Of a stretch of DNA of 64,000 nucleotides, positions 7,105-13,361 are shown one piece after another (the first letter of the stretch is position 1; each line of letters starts with the position of its first letter). Origin of the DNA: Pontibaca methylaminivorans (lineage in GTDB: Bacteria; Pseudomonadota; Alphaproteobacteria; Rhodobacterales; Rhodobacteraceae). The translations under genes were made by a program, and so were the position numbers. The stretch is taken from the NCBI RefSeq assembly GCF_900156525.1, contig NZ_FTPS01000001.1, positions 186,001 through 250,000 of the forward strand. The letters are read 5' to 3'. The notes under the pieces were generated by a model. It did no database searches. It was not told the DNA's origin and was given only the letters and a program-made list of their open reading frames with translations.

Positions 7105-7232
7105 GACAGCACCGCCGCGGCCAGCAGGCCGCCCCAGAGCGTTGCGAACAGGGCCGCGGTGCCGATCAGATCGGCGGCGAAGGCCAGGGGTCGGGCGGCG
7201 TAGAAGCGCAGGGCGCGGGTAATCTCAAACAT
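7101..7232 (-). CDS. First gene of the PL operon: small membrane protein, 43 aa
   Basis: A 43-residue protein, MFEITRALRFYAARPLAFAA then a hydrophobic stretch to the C-terminus (LFATLWGGLLAAAVLS). A GGAGAGAGAC ribosome-binding site precedes the ATG. It is the first reading frame downstream of the predicted PL promoter (about 65 bases), the position of N in lambda, but it shows no resemblance to an antiterminator. Confidence 0.55.
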   Translation of the reverse strand: MFEITRALRFYAARPLAFAADLIGTAALFATLWGGLLAAAVLS

Positions 7233-7302
7233 GTCTCTCTCCACTCTCTGCCCCAGAGCGTCACCCGGCGATCAGGCCGGGGTTGTCGTGGGGATGTGGA
7301 GT

Positions 7303-7330
7303 AAGGTATAGGATAATAAACCTACGTCAA
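7303..7330 (-). promoter_or_regulatory. Predicted early leftward promoter PL
   Basis: On the minus strand TTGACG (7,330-7,325) and TACCTT (7,308-7,303) are separated by 16 bases that are exactly the operator TAGGATAATAAACCTA in reverse complement. Transcription would run into the membrane-protein gene at 7,232 and the whole early operon. The match to sigma-70 is 5/6 for the -35 and moderate for the -10. Confidence 0.65.
7309..7324. promoter_or_regulatory. Operator OL1
   Basis: TAGGATAATAAACCTA, an imperfect palindrome with half-sites TAGG and CCTA. It fills the spacer of PL. Two of the four copies of this motif in the window lie here and two lie between repressor and Cro-like genes, so it is read as the repressor operator. 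Confidence 0.65.
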
Positions 7331-7338
7331 GATAAAAA

Positions 7339-7354
7339 TAGGATTAAAAACCTG
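7339..7354. promoter_or_regulatory. Operator OL2
   Basis: TAGGATTAAAAACCTG, identical to OR2 (13,124-13,139) except for the last base. Its centre is 30 bases upstream of that of OL1, about three helical turns, which suits cooperative binding on one face of the DNA. Confidence 0.6.
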
Positions 7355-7397
7355 CCGACCGCTTCCCCTCCCCGATTCGCCGTGCTATGGAGAGGGG

Positions 7398-7496
7398 GCT
7401 GTCACCTAGCGAACCGCGATGGATCGCGGGCTTACCGACACCGGGACGCGACCCCGAAGGGGGCTGCGGGATCGATCCCCGCCACTAGGTGGCAGC
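7398..7496 (+). ncRNA. Putative multibranched structured RNA
   Basis: Bases 7,398-7,409 pair with 7,485-7,496 in a 12-bp stem (one G-U). Inside are three hairpins: CCGCGA/TCGCGG with a TGGA loop (7,414-7,429), CCCC/GGGG with a GAA loop (7,452-7,462) and GCGGG/CCCGC with a seven-base loop ATCGATC (7,466-7,482). The last is shaped like a tRNA T-arm, but no anticodon arm or CCA is evident, so it is not called a tRNA. It lies about 100 bases upstream of the RelA/SpoT-like gene on the same strand. Structure is read from base pairing only; expression is unknown. Confidence 0.45.
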
Positions 7497-7596
7497 GCAG
7501 TAAAAGCCCGCAGAGAGGGCGGGGTAGCGGGGCGTTAGGGCTTGTCGAATCGCGGTGGGGGCAGTTGGGTGGTGGCCAATGCATAAAGGAATTCCC

Positions 7597-8649
7597 ATGG
7601 CCTTCCCAAAGCCCCCAGAAAACAAAAGCGCCATTCGACGTGCGGGTGAGGCGGTCGCGGAGGGGCAAGCAACGGATGATGATCTTATGCTGCTCGACCG
7701 CTGGCGGGGCGCACATGGGTTCGCACTTAACACATTTCAGGCAAGTCTTAGGAGGCGGATTGGCGCATTCTCGGGGCCTGTAGACTTCGTGCAAAGGCTC
7801 AAGCGGAGGAATACCGTCTTTGATAAGTTGAGGCGAAAGCGCGAAGATGGCGTTACGCCGCTCGTTAAGGACGTTACGGCGATGAATGATTTCGCGGGGT
7901 GCAGGCTTATCTTTGCCTCCGTAGATGATCTTAACGCTTTCCGGTCTCAAATGCACGCTGGGTTTGCTGAGCATCAGCTCCGCAACGAGCCCGATAAATA
8001 TGATTATATTGAGAATCCGAAAGGAACCGGATATCGTGGCATACACGACGTGTATTCACATAGGCCACGGAGCCACCGTCGGGGCGATACATCAAATCAG
8101 CCATGGCAAAATTTGCGTGTGGAAATACAGTACCGCACTCGCGCCCAAAACAGCTGGGCAACAGCGGTAGAGCTGGCGGACATCATGGACCGGGAGCGCA
8201 CGAAGTTCGGGCATGGTGAGGGGGATCGCGGCCTATTTTTCAGGATAGCAAGCGAGATCATTGCAAGGCAGCATGAGGGCTTAACCCGCGCCTGGCCGGA
8301 GAAAAGCCTTGCTCAGCTTCGGGCCGAGCTTGCAGAGCTTGAGTCGGAATTGGCGATTGTTAACAGGCTCACTGCGCTTAGGGCACATGATGGCAGTGAC
8401 CACTTGGGACGGCACAACGTGTTTAATATCGTCCGCGATGAATGCGACCCTAGCGGTTTCAGATTGGAGATCAGTGTATTTAAGGATCCGTTGGTTGCAC
8501 TGGAGGCCGCGAACGAGGCGGAATCTTCCTTGGATAGCATTAACGCTGTGTACGTTCGAGCAGATAATCCCGCCCAGCTTCGTGCTGCGTATAAAAACTA
8601 TTTTGGGGATTCTGTCAGTTTTGTGGAATTGCTTCGCCCGCCAAACTAG
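7597..8649 (+). CDS. RelA/SpoT-domain nucleotidyltransferase (alarmone-synthetase-like)
   Basis: A 350-residue protein with a RelA/SpoT synthetase fold: KDVTAMNDFAGCRLIF (residues about 88-103, the D-x-x-G-x-R motif), NPKGTGYRGIH (the pyrophosphate/nucleotide loop with the stacking Tyr) and VEIQYRTRAQNSWATAVE (the catalytic Glu and Gln). No HD hydrolase or TGS/ACT domain is present. The family includes small alarmone synthetases and toxSAS toxins that modify tRNA CCA ends and act in phage defence. The start at 7,597 follows AAAGGAATTCCC. The gene is less GC-rich than the phage backbone and lies in the region between PL and the repressor, so it may be expressed in the lysogen. Alternative: plain (p)ppGpp synthetase. 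Confidence 0.85.
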   Translation: MAFPKPPENKSAIRRAGEAVAEGQATDDDLMLLDRWRGAHGFALNTFQASLRRRIGAFSGPVDFVQRLKRRNTVFDKLRRKREDGVTPLVKDVTAMNDFAGCRLIFASVDDLNAFRSQMHAGFAEHQLRNEPDKYDYIENPKGTGYRGIHDVYSHRPRSHRRGDTSNQPWQNLRVEIQYRTRAQNSWATAVELADIMDRERTKFGHGEGDRGLFFRIASEIIARQHEGLTRAWPEKSLAQLRAELAELESELAIVNRLTALRAHDGSDHLGRHNVFNIVRDECDPSGFRLEISVFKDPLVALEAANEAESSLDSINAVYVRADNPAQLRAAYKNYFGDSVSFVELLRPPN

Positions 8650-8705
8650 GGCGACAGTCCCTCCCCCCGCCTGATCGCGTCCGCCACCGCCCGGGCCAGC
8701 CCGGC

Positions 8706-8939
8706 TCAGTCGTTGTCGTCCGCCTGCACCGCCAAGGCGTCCAGCATCCTCGCCGCGCCATAGTCGCCTTGCCGGTCGCGCTCGGCTGCTGCCATGCGAA
8801 GCCAGTCGTCCATCTCAGCCGGAGCGATGGCGCCGGGGTTCTCGACCGCGAAGCATAGCGGCCGGAACAGGTGATCCAGAGCCGCTTCCAGCTGCTCAGG
8901 CTCGCGCGGGGTGTTCTCGAATCGTTCTCGATGCGCCAT
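8706..8939 (-). CDS. Hypothetical acidic protein, 77 aa
   Basis: A 77-residue protein starting MAHRERFENTPREPEQLEA, helical and acidic with the C-terminus LAVQADDND. Its ATG lies only nine bases from the ATG of the divergent gene at 8,949, so at least one promoter must sit within the other gene. No family recognised. Confidence 0.5.
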   Translation of the reverse strand: MAHRERFENTPREPEQLEAALDHLFRPLCFAVENPGAIAPAEMDDWLRMAAAERDRQGDYGAARMLDALAVQADDND

Positions 8940-8948
8940 AGTGCTCGC

Positions 8949-9206
8949 ATGTGGACACGCAGACGATCATTCCCGGGCGAGGTCGAGAACGACTGGTGCG
9001 TCTATCGCGACGGACAGCTGGTCGGACGGGTGTACATGTTGACCCGCTACCTGCCGCGCAGTGAGGTGTGGGGCTGGTTCAAACAGGTGCCCCCGGGCAC
9101 GAGCGGTGACGCGGAGACGCTGGACGAGGCGCTCAACGCACTAAGAGATGCGATCCTGGCCGCAGACGAGGAAAAAGCCCGCCGGTTAGGGCAGGGCTTG
9201 CGGTGA
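8949..9206 (+). CDS. Hypothetical protein, 85 aa
   Basis: An 85-residue protein starting MWTRRRSFPGEVENDWCVYRD. The first half looks like a three-strand sheet (WCVYRDGQLVGRVYM), the second like one helix (AETLDEALNALRDAILAADE), a layout found in small phage proteins of the DUF2188-like type. Its final codons (from 9,172) repeat a 21-base string found again in the terminator at 9,386-9,406. Function unknown. Confidence 0.5.
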   Translation: MWTRRRSFPGEVENDWCVYRDGQLVGRVYMLTRYLPRSEVWGWFKQVPPGTSGDAETLDEALNALRDAILAADEEKARRLGQGLR

Positions 9207-9210
9207 GGTT

Positions 9211-9232
9211 GGGGGAGGCCGAAGCCTCCCCC
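9211..9232 (+). terminator. Hairpin after the 85-aa gene
   Basis: GGGGGAGGC, loop CGAA, GCCTCCCCC starting four bases after the stop codon at 9,206. The stem is very stable but no T-run follows, so termination is possible rather than certain. Confidence 0.5.
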
Positions 9233-9383
9233 GCCACCGGTCTGAGTGATGAGAACCAATTGGGGATTGGGGATGAAGGCACTCAGGCCAGCTTGGGTGC
9301 TGAAGGCAATCAGATGATCTGTCGGTTGGCACCCACAGACACCCTGCCCGGCAGAATGATTCTTGTCTAGTCGCTTGGGGGAA

Positions 9384-9411
9384 ATAAAAAGCCCGCCGGT
9401 TAGGGCGGGCT
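9384..9411 (-). terminator. Rho-independent terminator, leftward
   Basis: On the minus strand AGCCCGCC, loop, GGCGGGCT is followed by TTTTTATTT, the classical form. It would stop leftward transcripts entering from the 10,769 gene or from further right before they reach 8,939. Confidence 0.65.
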
Positions 9412-9876
9412 GAGTGTAGATATGAGGTCCAGCTTCCCGCAGGTTGCCCCGATCATCGAGCCGTTGTGGAGGTGCAGATGATCAGGGCAACCCGCGCCAG
9501 GAAGCGTAGCGGGCGGCAATCAGGAAACCGCCACGCCCATGCTGCACATCTTGCTGAGTCGAGTCCACAGCTTTCGGATGAGAGTGAGGATCTGCGAGCG
9601 GCAGCGGGGAGAAGGAGAAGTCGCCACCGCTCGCGCGCAGCTTGTCGCATGCGGTAGTGGGATAGTCCACTGGCCCGGCTGCACGTGACGGCTCGGCCGG
9701 CCGGGCCGTCTAAGGCGTGGGTTTCGCGCGCAAAATCCGGCGAGTGGCGGCTCGATCTGGGCGGAAAATAATGCCGATTCTCAAGGTGCTTGTCATCTCA
9801 TGCCACGACAGTAGAATCGTTTAAAAATCCCAATCAACCCGCGCAACCATCTAGCGGTAAATCTCCGAGGTATAAC

Positions 9877-10464
9877 ATGCGCAGTGATCTTCTCTTGGCG
9901 CCACAGCCCACGACAAAGCGGATTGCAGACCTAGATGGGCCTGACTTTTATCCAACGCCAGCTTGGGCAACATATGCATTGATAGACAATGAGGACTTCA
10001 CAGGAGTCACATGGGAATGTGCTTGTGGTGATGGAGCGATGTCTAAAGTGCTTGCAGAGGCGTCGACGGTCGAGAGTTCTGATCTTTACGACCGCGGATA
10101 TGGTGAGTCGGGAGTCGATTTCCTGAACGCTGATCGGAAGGCGAAAAATATCGTTACTAACCCCCCGTTTCATAGTGCAGAAGGTTTTGTTTCCTCTTGT
10201 ATCGATAAGGCAGATCAGAAATTTGCCCTTTTGTTAAGACTTGCCTTCTTGGAGGGAGGCGCGCGGTATCGGGGCATATTCTCACGAATTGCACCTAGCA
10301 GAGTCTGGGTTTTTAGCGAAAGAATCACTTTCTATCCAAGAAATGCCGAAAGAAAGGGCTCTGGCACCACCGCATATGCATGGTTCGTCTGGGACAGGGA
10401 CCATATGGGAGCGACCGAGCTTAAATGGTTCGCTCCTGGGTACAAGAAACAGTATGGCGGCTAG
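9877..10464 (+). CDS. SAM-dependent DNA methyltransferase-like protein
   Basis: A 195-residue protein with a SAM-binding motif WECACGDGAMSKVL (residues about 46-59) and a catalytic-type motif NPPF (about 92-95), the (D/N)PP(Y/F) signature of amino-methyltransferases acting on adenine N6 or cytosine N4. No separate target-recognition domain is visible, so it is a compact orphan enzyme or a partial one. The ATG at 9,877 has CGAGG six bases upstream; an in-frame TTG at 9,790 is less likely. The gene is AT-richer than the phage backbone and ends in a four-base overlap with the convergent gene at 10,461. Target and function are unknown. Confidence 0.7.
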   Translation: MRSDLLLAPQPTTKRIADLDGPDFYPTPAWATYALIDNEDFTGVTWECACGDGAMSKVLAEASTVESSDLYDRGYGESGVDFLNADRKAKNIVTNPPFHSAEGFVSSCIDKADQKFALLLRLAFLEGGARYRGIFSRIAPSRVWVFSERITFYPRNAERKGSGTTAYAWFVWDRDHMGATELKWFAPGYKKQYGG

Positions 10465-10769
10465 GGGTTACTATCGCGCACCGCTGCGCGACCCTTGGCG
10501 GTGATCGTCCAGCCCTCATCATCAGCGTTATACTCAGCTAATCCAGAGGCTTGCAGGCCGCAGCCATCATCACGATGGGAGACTAGGTTTCTTACTTTCT
10601 GCGAGAAGAATGTGTCTCCGCGGCCCTCGATTATTTCGGCGTCTCGTCCTTGGGGCTTCATGATTTTAGTAAGAGTCTCGATAAGTTGAGTGGTGGTCAG
10701 CTTTCCTCCAGGTGCTGTTGACAACGCTTTCAGCGCTTGCTCTCTTATCTGTTTTTCAGTGTATAGCAT
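10461..10769 (-). CDS. Putative winged-helix protein next to the methyltransferase
   Basis: A 102-residue protein: MLYTEKQIREQALKAL, then KLTTTQLIETLTKIMKP, GRGDTFFSQKVRNLVSHR and a C-terminal GWTITAKGRAAV. The helix-helix-strand layout resembles winged-helix domains found in or beside type II restriction endonucleases. No nuclease motif is present. It is convergent with the methyltransferase and overlaps its end by four bases. A role in reading DNA or controlling the methylase is speculation. Same low-GC codon use as its neighbour. Confidence 0.5.
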   Translation of the reverse strand: MLYTEKQIREQALKALSTAPGGKLTTTQLIETLTKIMKPQGRDAEIIEGRGDTFFSQKVRNLVSHRDDGCGLQASGLAEYNADDEGWTITAKGRAAVRDSNP

Positions 10770-10947
10770 AACATACCTCTGCGACTCGACTCAAATTAAG
10801 ATTAGGGCATGCTGTTCTATGTGAGTCCAGATGAATTGTGTTTTGCACGGTATAATAAAATAACGTCGGGCGTCCTGACTGGTTAGGATCTTCTAGCGTA
10901 CATTGAGTGAGTCGAAGATTTGATGCAGGCGGCGAATACCCATTTTA

Positions 10948-11145
10948 TTACAATTCAACCCTGACCTTCTCCGCCGCCGCGCGCAGCACGCTGGCGACGG
11001 CGGGGTGCGCGATCTCGGCCTGCTCCTCGTAGATCTCCGCGAGCACGGCACGGCCGCCCAGGTGGTCGAACATCTTCGGCGGTATGTCGGTCAGCAGCTC
11101 CAGGGCAAATGCCCGTAGTGCCTCGGCCTCGGTCTGTTCCGGCAT
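10948..11145 (-). CDS. Hypothetical protein, 65 aa
   Basis: A 65-residue helical protein starting MPEQTEAEALRAFALELL and ending LRAAAEKVRVEL. No cysteine pairs or membrane spans. About 180 bases of AT-rich DNA follow up to the gene at 10,769. A perfect TATAAT occurs at 10,851-10,856 on the plus strand but no matching -35 or downstream gene was seen. Confidence 0.5.
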   Translation of the reverse strand: MPEQTEAEALRAFALELLTDIPPKMFDHLGGRAVLAEIYEEQAEIAHPAVASVLRAAAEKVRVEL

Positions 11146-11220
11146 GGCAATGATTTCCGATTACTAGTTACTATCCGCAGCGGCTTTGAGCGTTGTAAAC
11201 GCATGCCACGGAGACGGTGG

Positions 11221-11247
11221 AAAAGAAGAGCCCCGCCGAAGCGGGGC
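11221..11247 (-). terminator. Terminator of the second barrel gene
   Basis: On the minus strand GCCCCGC, loop TTCG, GCGGGGC then TCTTCTTTT, starting about 37 bases after the stop at 11,284. A good rho-independent terminator. Confidence 0.75.
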
Positions 11248-11283
11248 AAGTTTACGTCTTTCGATTGGAGCGGGTCCGTCGGA

Positions 11284-11919
11284 TCAGAACTTGTAGGAGA
11301 TCCGCGCGGTAATCGTGGTGATATCGGTGTCGAGACCATCGACGCCAAGGAAGTCGACGCCGCTGTGGTAGAGGGCTTCAACACCACCGATCCAGTTCTC
11401 GGTGAACTTGTGCTTGTAGCCGATGCCGGCCAGCCAGCCGTTGTCAGTGTCGTCGAAGGAGTCAATGCCGTTGGATATGCTGGTCTCGGCGCGGAAGGCA
11501 CCAACGGTACCATAGAGCAGGCCATCGCCAAGGTCATAACCGACCAGCGCCTTGGCGCGGGCGATATTGTCGATCTTGGCATCGATGCTGCCAAACTCGA
11601 TGTCAGTAAAGCTGTCCTTCATGTCGGCCCAGTCGTAGTCGAGCTCACCGCCGACAACCCACTGGCCGAGGTCATAAAGGTAACCGACGTGGACACCGCC
11701 AAGAGCCCCATCGGGTTCCAGGTCGAAATTGTCGATGTCCGAGGTGCCGTAGCCGGCCTGGGCACCGAGGTAGAAGCCGGTCCAGTCAGAGATCGGCTGC
11801 ACTTGGACGGGCTGCGCGATAACCGGCTCGACAATCGGTTCTTGAAGGTTGCCAGCAAACGCGGGGCCTGCCGCAATCAGTGCTGCTGTAGAAGCGGTAA
11901 GAAGGGAACGTTTAAGCAT
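11284..11919 (-). CDS. Outer-membrane beta-barrel protein in the immunity region
   Basis: A 211-residue porin-family barrel. Signal peptide at residues 1-22 (MLKRSLLTASTAALIAAGPAFA), then DWTGFYLGAQAGYG, the usual first strand of Omp25/31-like barrels, eight or so amphipathic strands and a C-terminal aromatic (ARISYKF). It has its own terminator and a long 5' region, so it is a single-gene unit. It is less similar to the barrels at 1,881 and 58,077 than these are to each other. Its place between PL and the repressor suggests expression in the lysogen, where an added surface barrel could alter phage adsorption; this is inference. Confidence 0.85.
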   Translation of the reverse strand: MLKRSLLTASTAALIAAGPAFAGNLQEPIVEPVIAQPVQVQPISDWTGFYLGAQAGYGTSDIDNFDLEPDGALGGVHVGYLYDLGQWVVGGELDYDWADMKDSFTDIEFGSIDAKIDNIARAKALVGYDLGDGLLYGTVGAFRAETSISNGIDSFDDTDNGWLAGIGYKHKFTENWIGGVEALYHSGVDFLGVDGLDTDITTITARISYKF

Positions 11920-12114
11920 ACAAGTTCTCCACTTTTCATGATGTTGCGTCGGATCAGTCCGACGAAAGGTAACGTAGAAGACGATTGCATCAGTGGTTGA
12001 GTCGCGCAATCTATCCGAGCATATTCACTCCACCTGTGGCGGAACTGCCCCAGTGCGCCATCTCGCCATGCGGGAGGTGCATCGACTAGTCGGTGAACCG
12101 CGATGGTGAGGGGG

Positions 12115-12525
12115 TCATCCCCGCCCCAAGTCGGAGAGAACACGGTGCCCGCGCTCGGTCATGCAACGGTCAATGATTCGCCGCGGCCCGCCGTGCGCGA
12201 GGTCGCCACCAGATGCCGCTCCTGAAGTTGCGCCAGCGGCAGCGCCGTACGCCGCTCCATATCCCGTGTAGCTATGATCAACGGCTCGGCCAATAAGAGC
12301 CCCGCCGACCGCCCCCACGAGCAGCCCGGCAAGCATCTGCTGCTGCTGGCGCTTTTGATAGTCGGCCTCGGCAGCTTTCCCAATTTGGTAGCAATGGGCC
12401 AAGTCGGCTTCGTACCGTGGTGCAGCCGCTGCGCTAGGATCTGTGACGGGGCGATAATCTTCTAGTTTCTGGCAGCCTGAAAGGGCGGCGGCCAACGCCG
12501 AGGCGAAGATAACCGTTTTTTTCAT
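12115..12525 (-). CDS. Glycine-zipper lipoprotein
   Basis: A 136-residue lipoprotein: signal peptide MKKTVIFASALAAALSGC with the lipobox LSGC, then a soluble stretch with YEADLAHCYQIGKAAEADYQKRQQQQ and a glycine-zipper segment LAGLLVGAVGGALIGRAV, followed by GYGAAYGAAAGATSG and a C-terminal RIIDRCMTERGHRVL. This layout is that of small outer-membrane glycine-zipper lipoproteins. Such proteins are common in Proteobacteria; in a prophage immunity region it could contribute to entry exclusion, a role seen for other prophage lipoproteins. Confidence 0.75.
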   Translation of the reverse strand: MKKTVIFASALAAALSGCQKLEDYRPVTDPSAAAAPRYEADLAHCYQIGKAAEADYQKRQQQQMLAGLLVGAVGGALIGRAVDHSYTGYGAAYGAAAGATSGAASGGDLAHGGPRRIIDRCMTERGHRVLSDLGRG

Positions 12526-12738
12526 TGGGTGTCCCTCAAGGTGGAATATTGCGCCCGGCCTCGGCGGACTGTCCCGTCCTTGAAGACATAATTCCACTAT
12601 TCCGAGCGCGAATGCAACCTGAAGTAGTCACCCAATCTTGACCGACTCACCCCCGCCTCCCTAACGTGAACAAAGTGAGAACAGAGGGGGTGGCGAAGGT
12701 GGACGCGAGGCTCATGATTTTGCAAATGCTCAGAGAAA

Positions 12739-13065
12739 TCACTTCCCTTCCTCAGGGCGCTGATCGCGAAGGCCTCGTGCGGCGCTTAGCAGAAGACGGC
12801 GCTCTTCCGCGGTTAGCTGCTCAAGATGAAAGAGTATTTCAGACATTACGGGGTCCCGGCTCTGAGCCAGAAAGCTCTCAACCGTCTCACCGAGGGCTCG
12901 ACATATCTTGATAGCCGTGTCGATCCGCGGGCTCCGCCGATGCTTGATCATCTGCCGAATGGTGCTGTTGTCCAGCCCGGCCTTCACGGCCAAACCAGCT
13001 TCCGTAAGTTCTGGATCGGCCGCAATTCTATCGGCCAAGATGTCTACGAACTCTTTGTTTGGCAT
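12739..13065 (-). CDS. Prophage repressor (XRE-type HTH)
   Basis: A 108-residue protein whose N-terminal half is a helix-turn-helix (ELTEAGLAVKAGLDNSTIRQMIKHRRSPRIDTAIKICRALG). The C-terminal part (MSEILFHLEQLTAEERRLLL) is a short helical, probably dimerising tail; there is no LexA-like autocleavage domain, so induction would not be by RecA-stimulated self-cleavage. The ATG at 13,065 lies 6 bases downstream of the predicted -10 of PRM, giving a leaderless or near-leaderless message, as for lambda cI. It is divergent from the Cro-like gene with operators between them. Confidence 0.8.
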   Translation of the reverse strand: MPNKEFVDILADRIAADPELTEAGLAVKAGLDNSTIRQMIKHRRSPRIDTAIKICRALGETVESFLAQSRDPVMSEILFHLEQLTAEERRLLLSAARGLRDQRPEEGK

Positions 13066-13071
13066 GGGATA

Positions 13072-13099
13072 ATTGTCCGACGGGCAGCGTCTGCCGGCA
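13072..13099 (-). promoter_or_regulatory. Predicted repressor promoter PRM
   Basis: On the minus strand TTGCCG (13,099-13,094), 17 bases, then GACAAT (13,077-13,072). The -35 abuts operator OR1, so bound repressor could touch RNA polymerase as CI does at lambda PRM. The start site would fall at or within a base or two of the repressor ATG. Confidence 0.45.
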
Positions 13100-13115
13100 A
13101 TCGGATTAAAAACCG
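13100..13115. promoter_or_regulatory. Operator OR1
   Basis: TCGGATTAAAAACCGT shares the core GGATTAAAAACC with OR2 and OL2. It lies between the PRM -35 and the PR -35, overlapping the latter by one base. Confidence 0.6.
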
Positions 13116-13143
13116 TTGACCGCATAGGATTAAAAACCTATCT
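13115..13143 (+). promoter_or_regulatory. Predicted early rightward promoter PR with operator OR2 in its spacer
   Basis: TTGACC (13,115-13,120), 17 bases, TATCTT (13,138-13,143). The spacer contains the most symmetrical operator copy, TAGGATTAAAAACCTA (13,124-13,139), so bound repressor would block the promoter directly, as at PL. Transcription starts near 13,150, next to the Cro-like gene. Confidence 0.7.
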
Positions 13144-13151
13144 TCTCGTTC

Positions 13152-13361
13152 ATGGAAGAGCTCATGAACGAAATCAAAGCCTATGCACAGGCGCGAGGTA
13201 TCAAGCCAGCGACTGTTCTGCAGAACGCAGCTGCCCTCAGCGGAAATACCTGGGACAGATGGGCGCGTAACGGCGCTGCATGCACGGTCATAACCGCTGA
13301 GCGCATCCGAAAGTACATGTCGGAGCATCCGCCCCAACAGCAAGAGGGCGCGTCGCCATGA
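13152..13361 (+). CDS. Cro-like small regulator
   Basis: A 69-residue protein divergent from the repressor and first behind PR, the position of cro. The segment QARGIKPATVLQNAAALSG then NTWDRWARNGAACTV reads as a helix-turn-helix with a Trp-containing recognition region. Two starts are possible: ATG 13,152, two bases from the predicted transcript start, or ATG 13,164 behind GGAAGAG. The C-terminus (EHPPQQQEGASP) is a flexible tail. The assignment rests mainly on position and size. Confidence 0.6.
   Translation: MEELMNEIKAYAQARGIKPATVLQNAAALSGNTWDRWARNGAACTVITAERIRKYMSEHPPQQQEGASP

Larger units (their letters stand above)
9207..9876. other. 670-base intergenic stretch with strong inverted repeats
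   Basis: No convincing protein is encoded. It contains a 9-bp hairpin with a CGAA loop (9,211-9,232); a minus-strand terminator (9,384-9,411); a 16-bp hairpin with one mismatch (GGTTGCCCCGATCATC at 9,442-9,457 with 9,477-9,492, 19-base loop); and a 24-base near-perfect palindrome (9,687-9,710). Short Arg-rich frames at 9,466-9,657 are judged fortuitous. Confidence 0.5.

Noticed and set aside
7398-7496. A tRNA gene, because of the T-arm-like hairpin GCGGG-ATCGATC-CCCGC.
   Set aside because: The closing stem is 12 bp, no anticodon arm with a readable anticodon is present, and there is no CCA or discriminator; kept only as a structured RNA candidate.
9466-9657. Short overlapping ORFs on both strands between 9,453 and 9,670.
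   Set aside because: They overlap a 16-bp inverted repeat, have Arg/Ser/His-rich composition, and none resembles a protein.
12666-12911. An 81-codon plus-strand ORF near the repressor.
   Set aside because: Most of it is antisense to the repressor gene, which has a clear HTH; no supporting signal for the plus frame.
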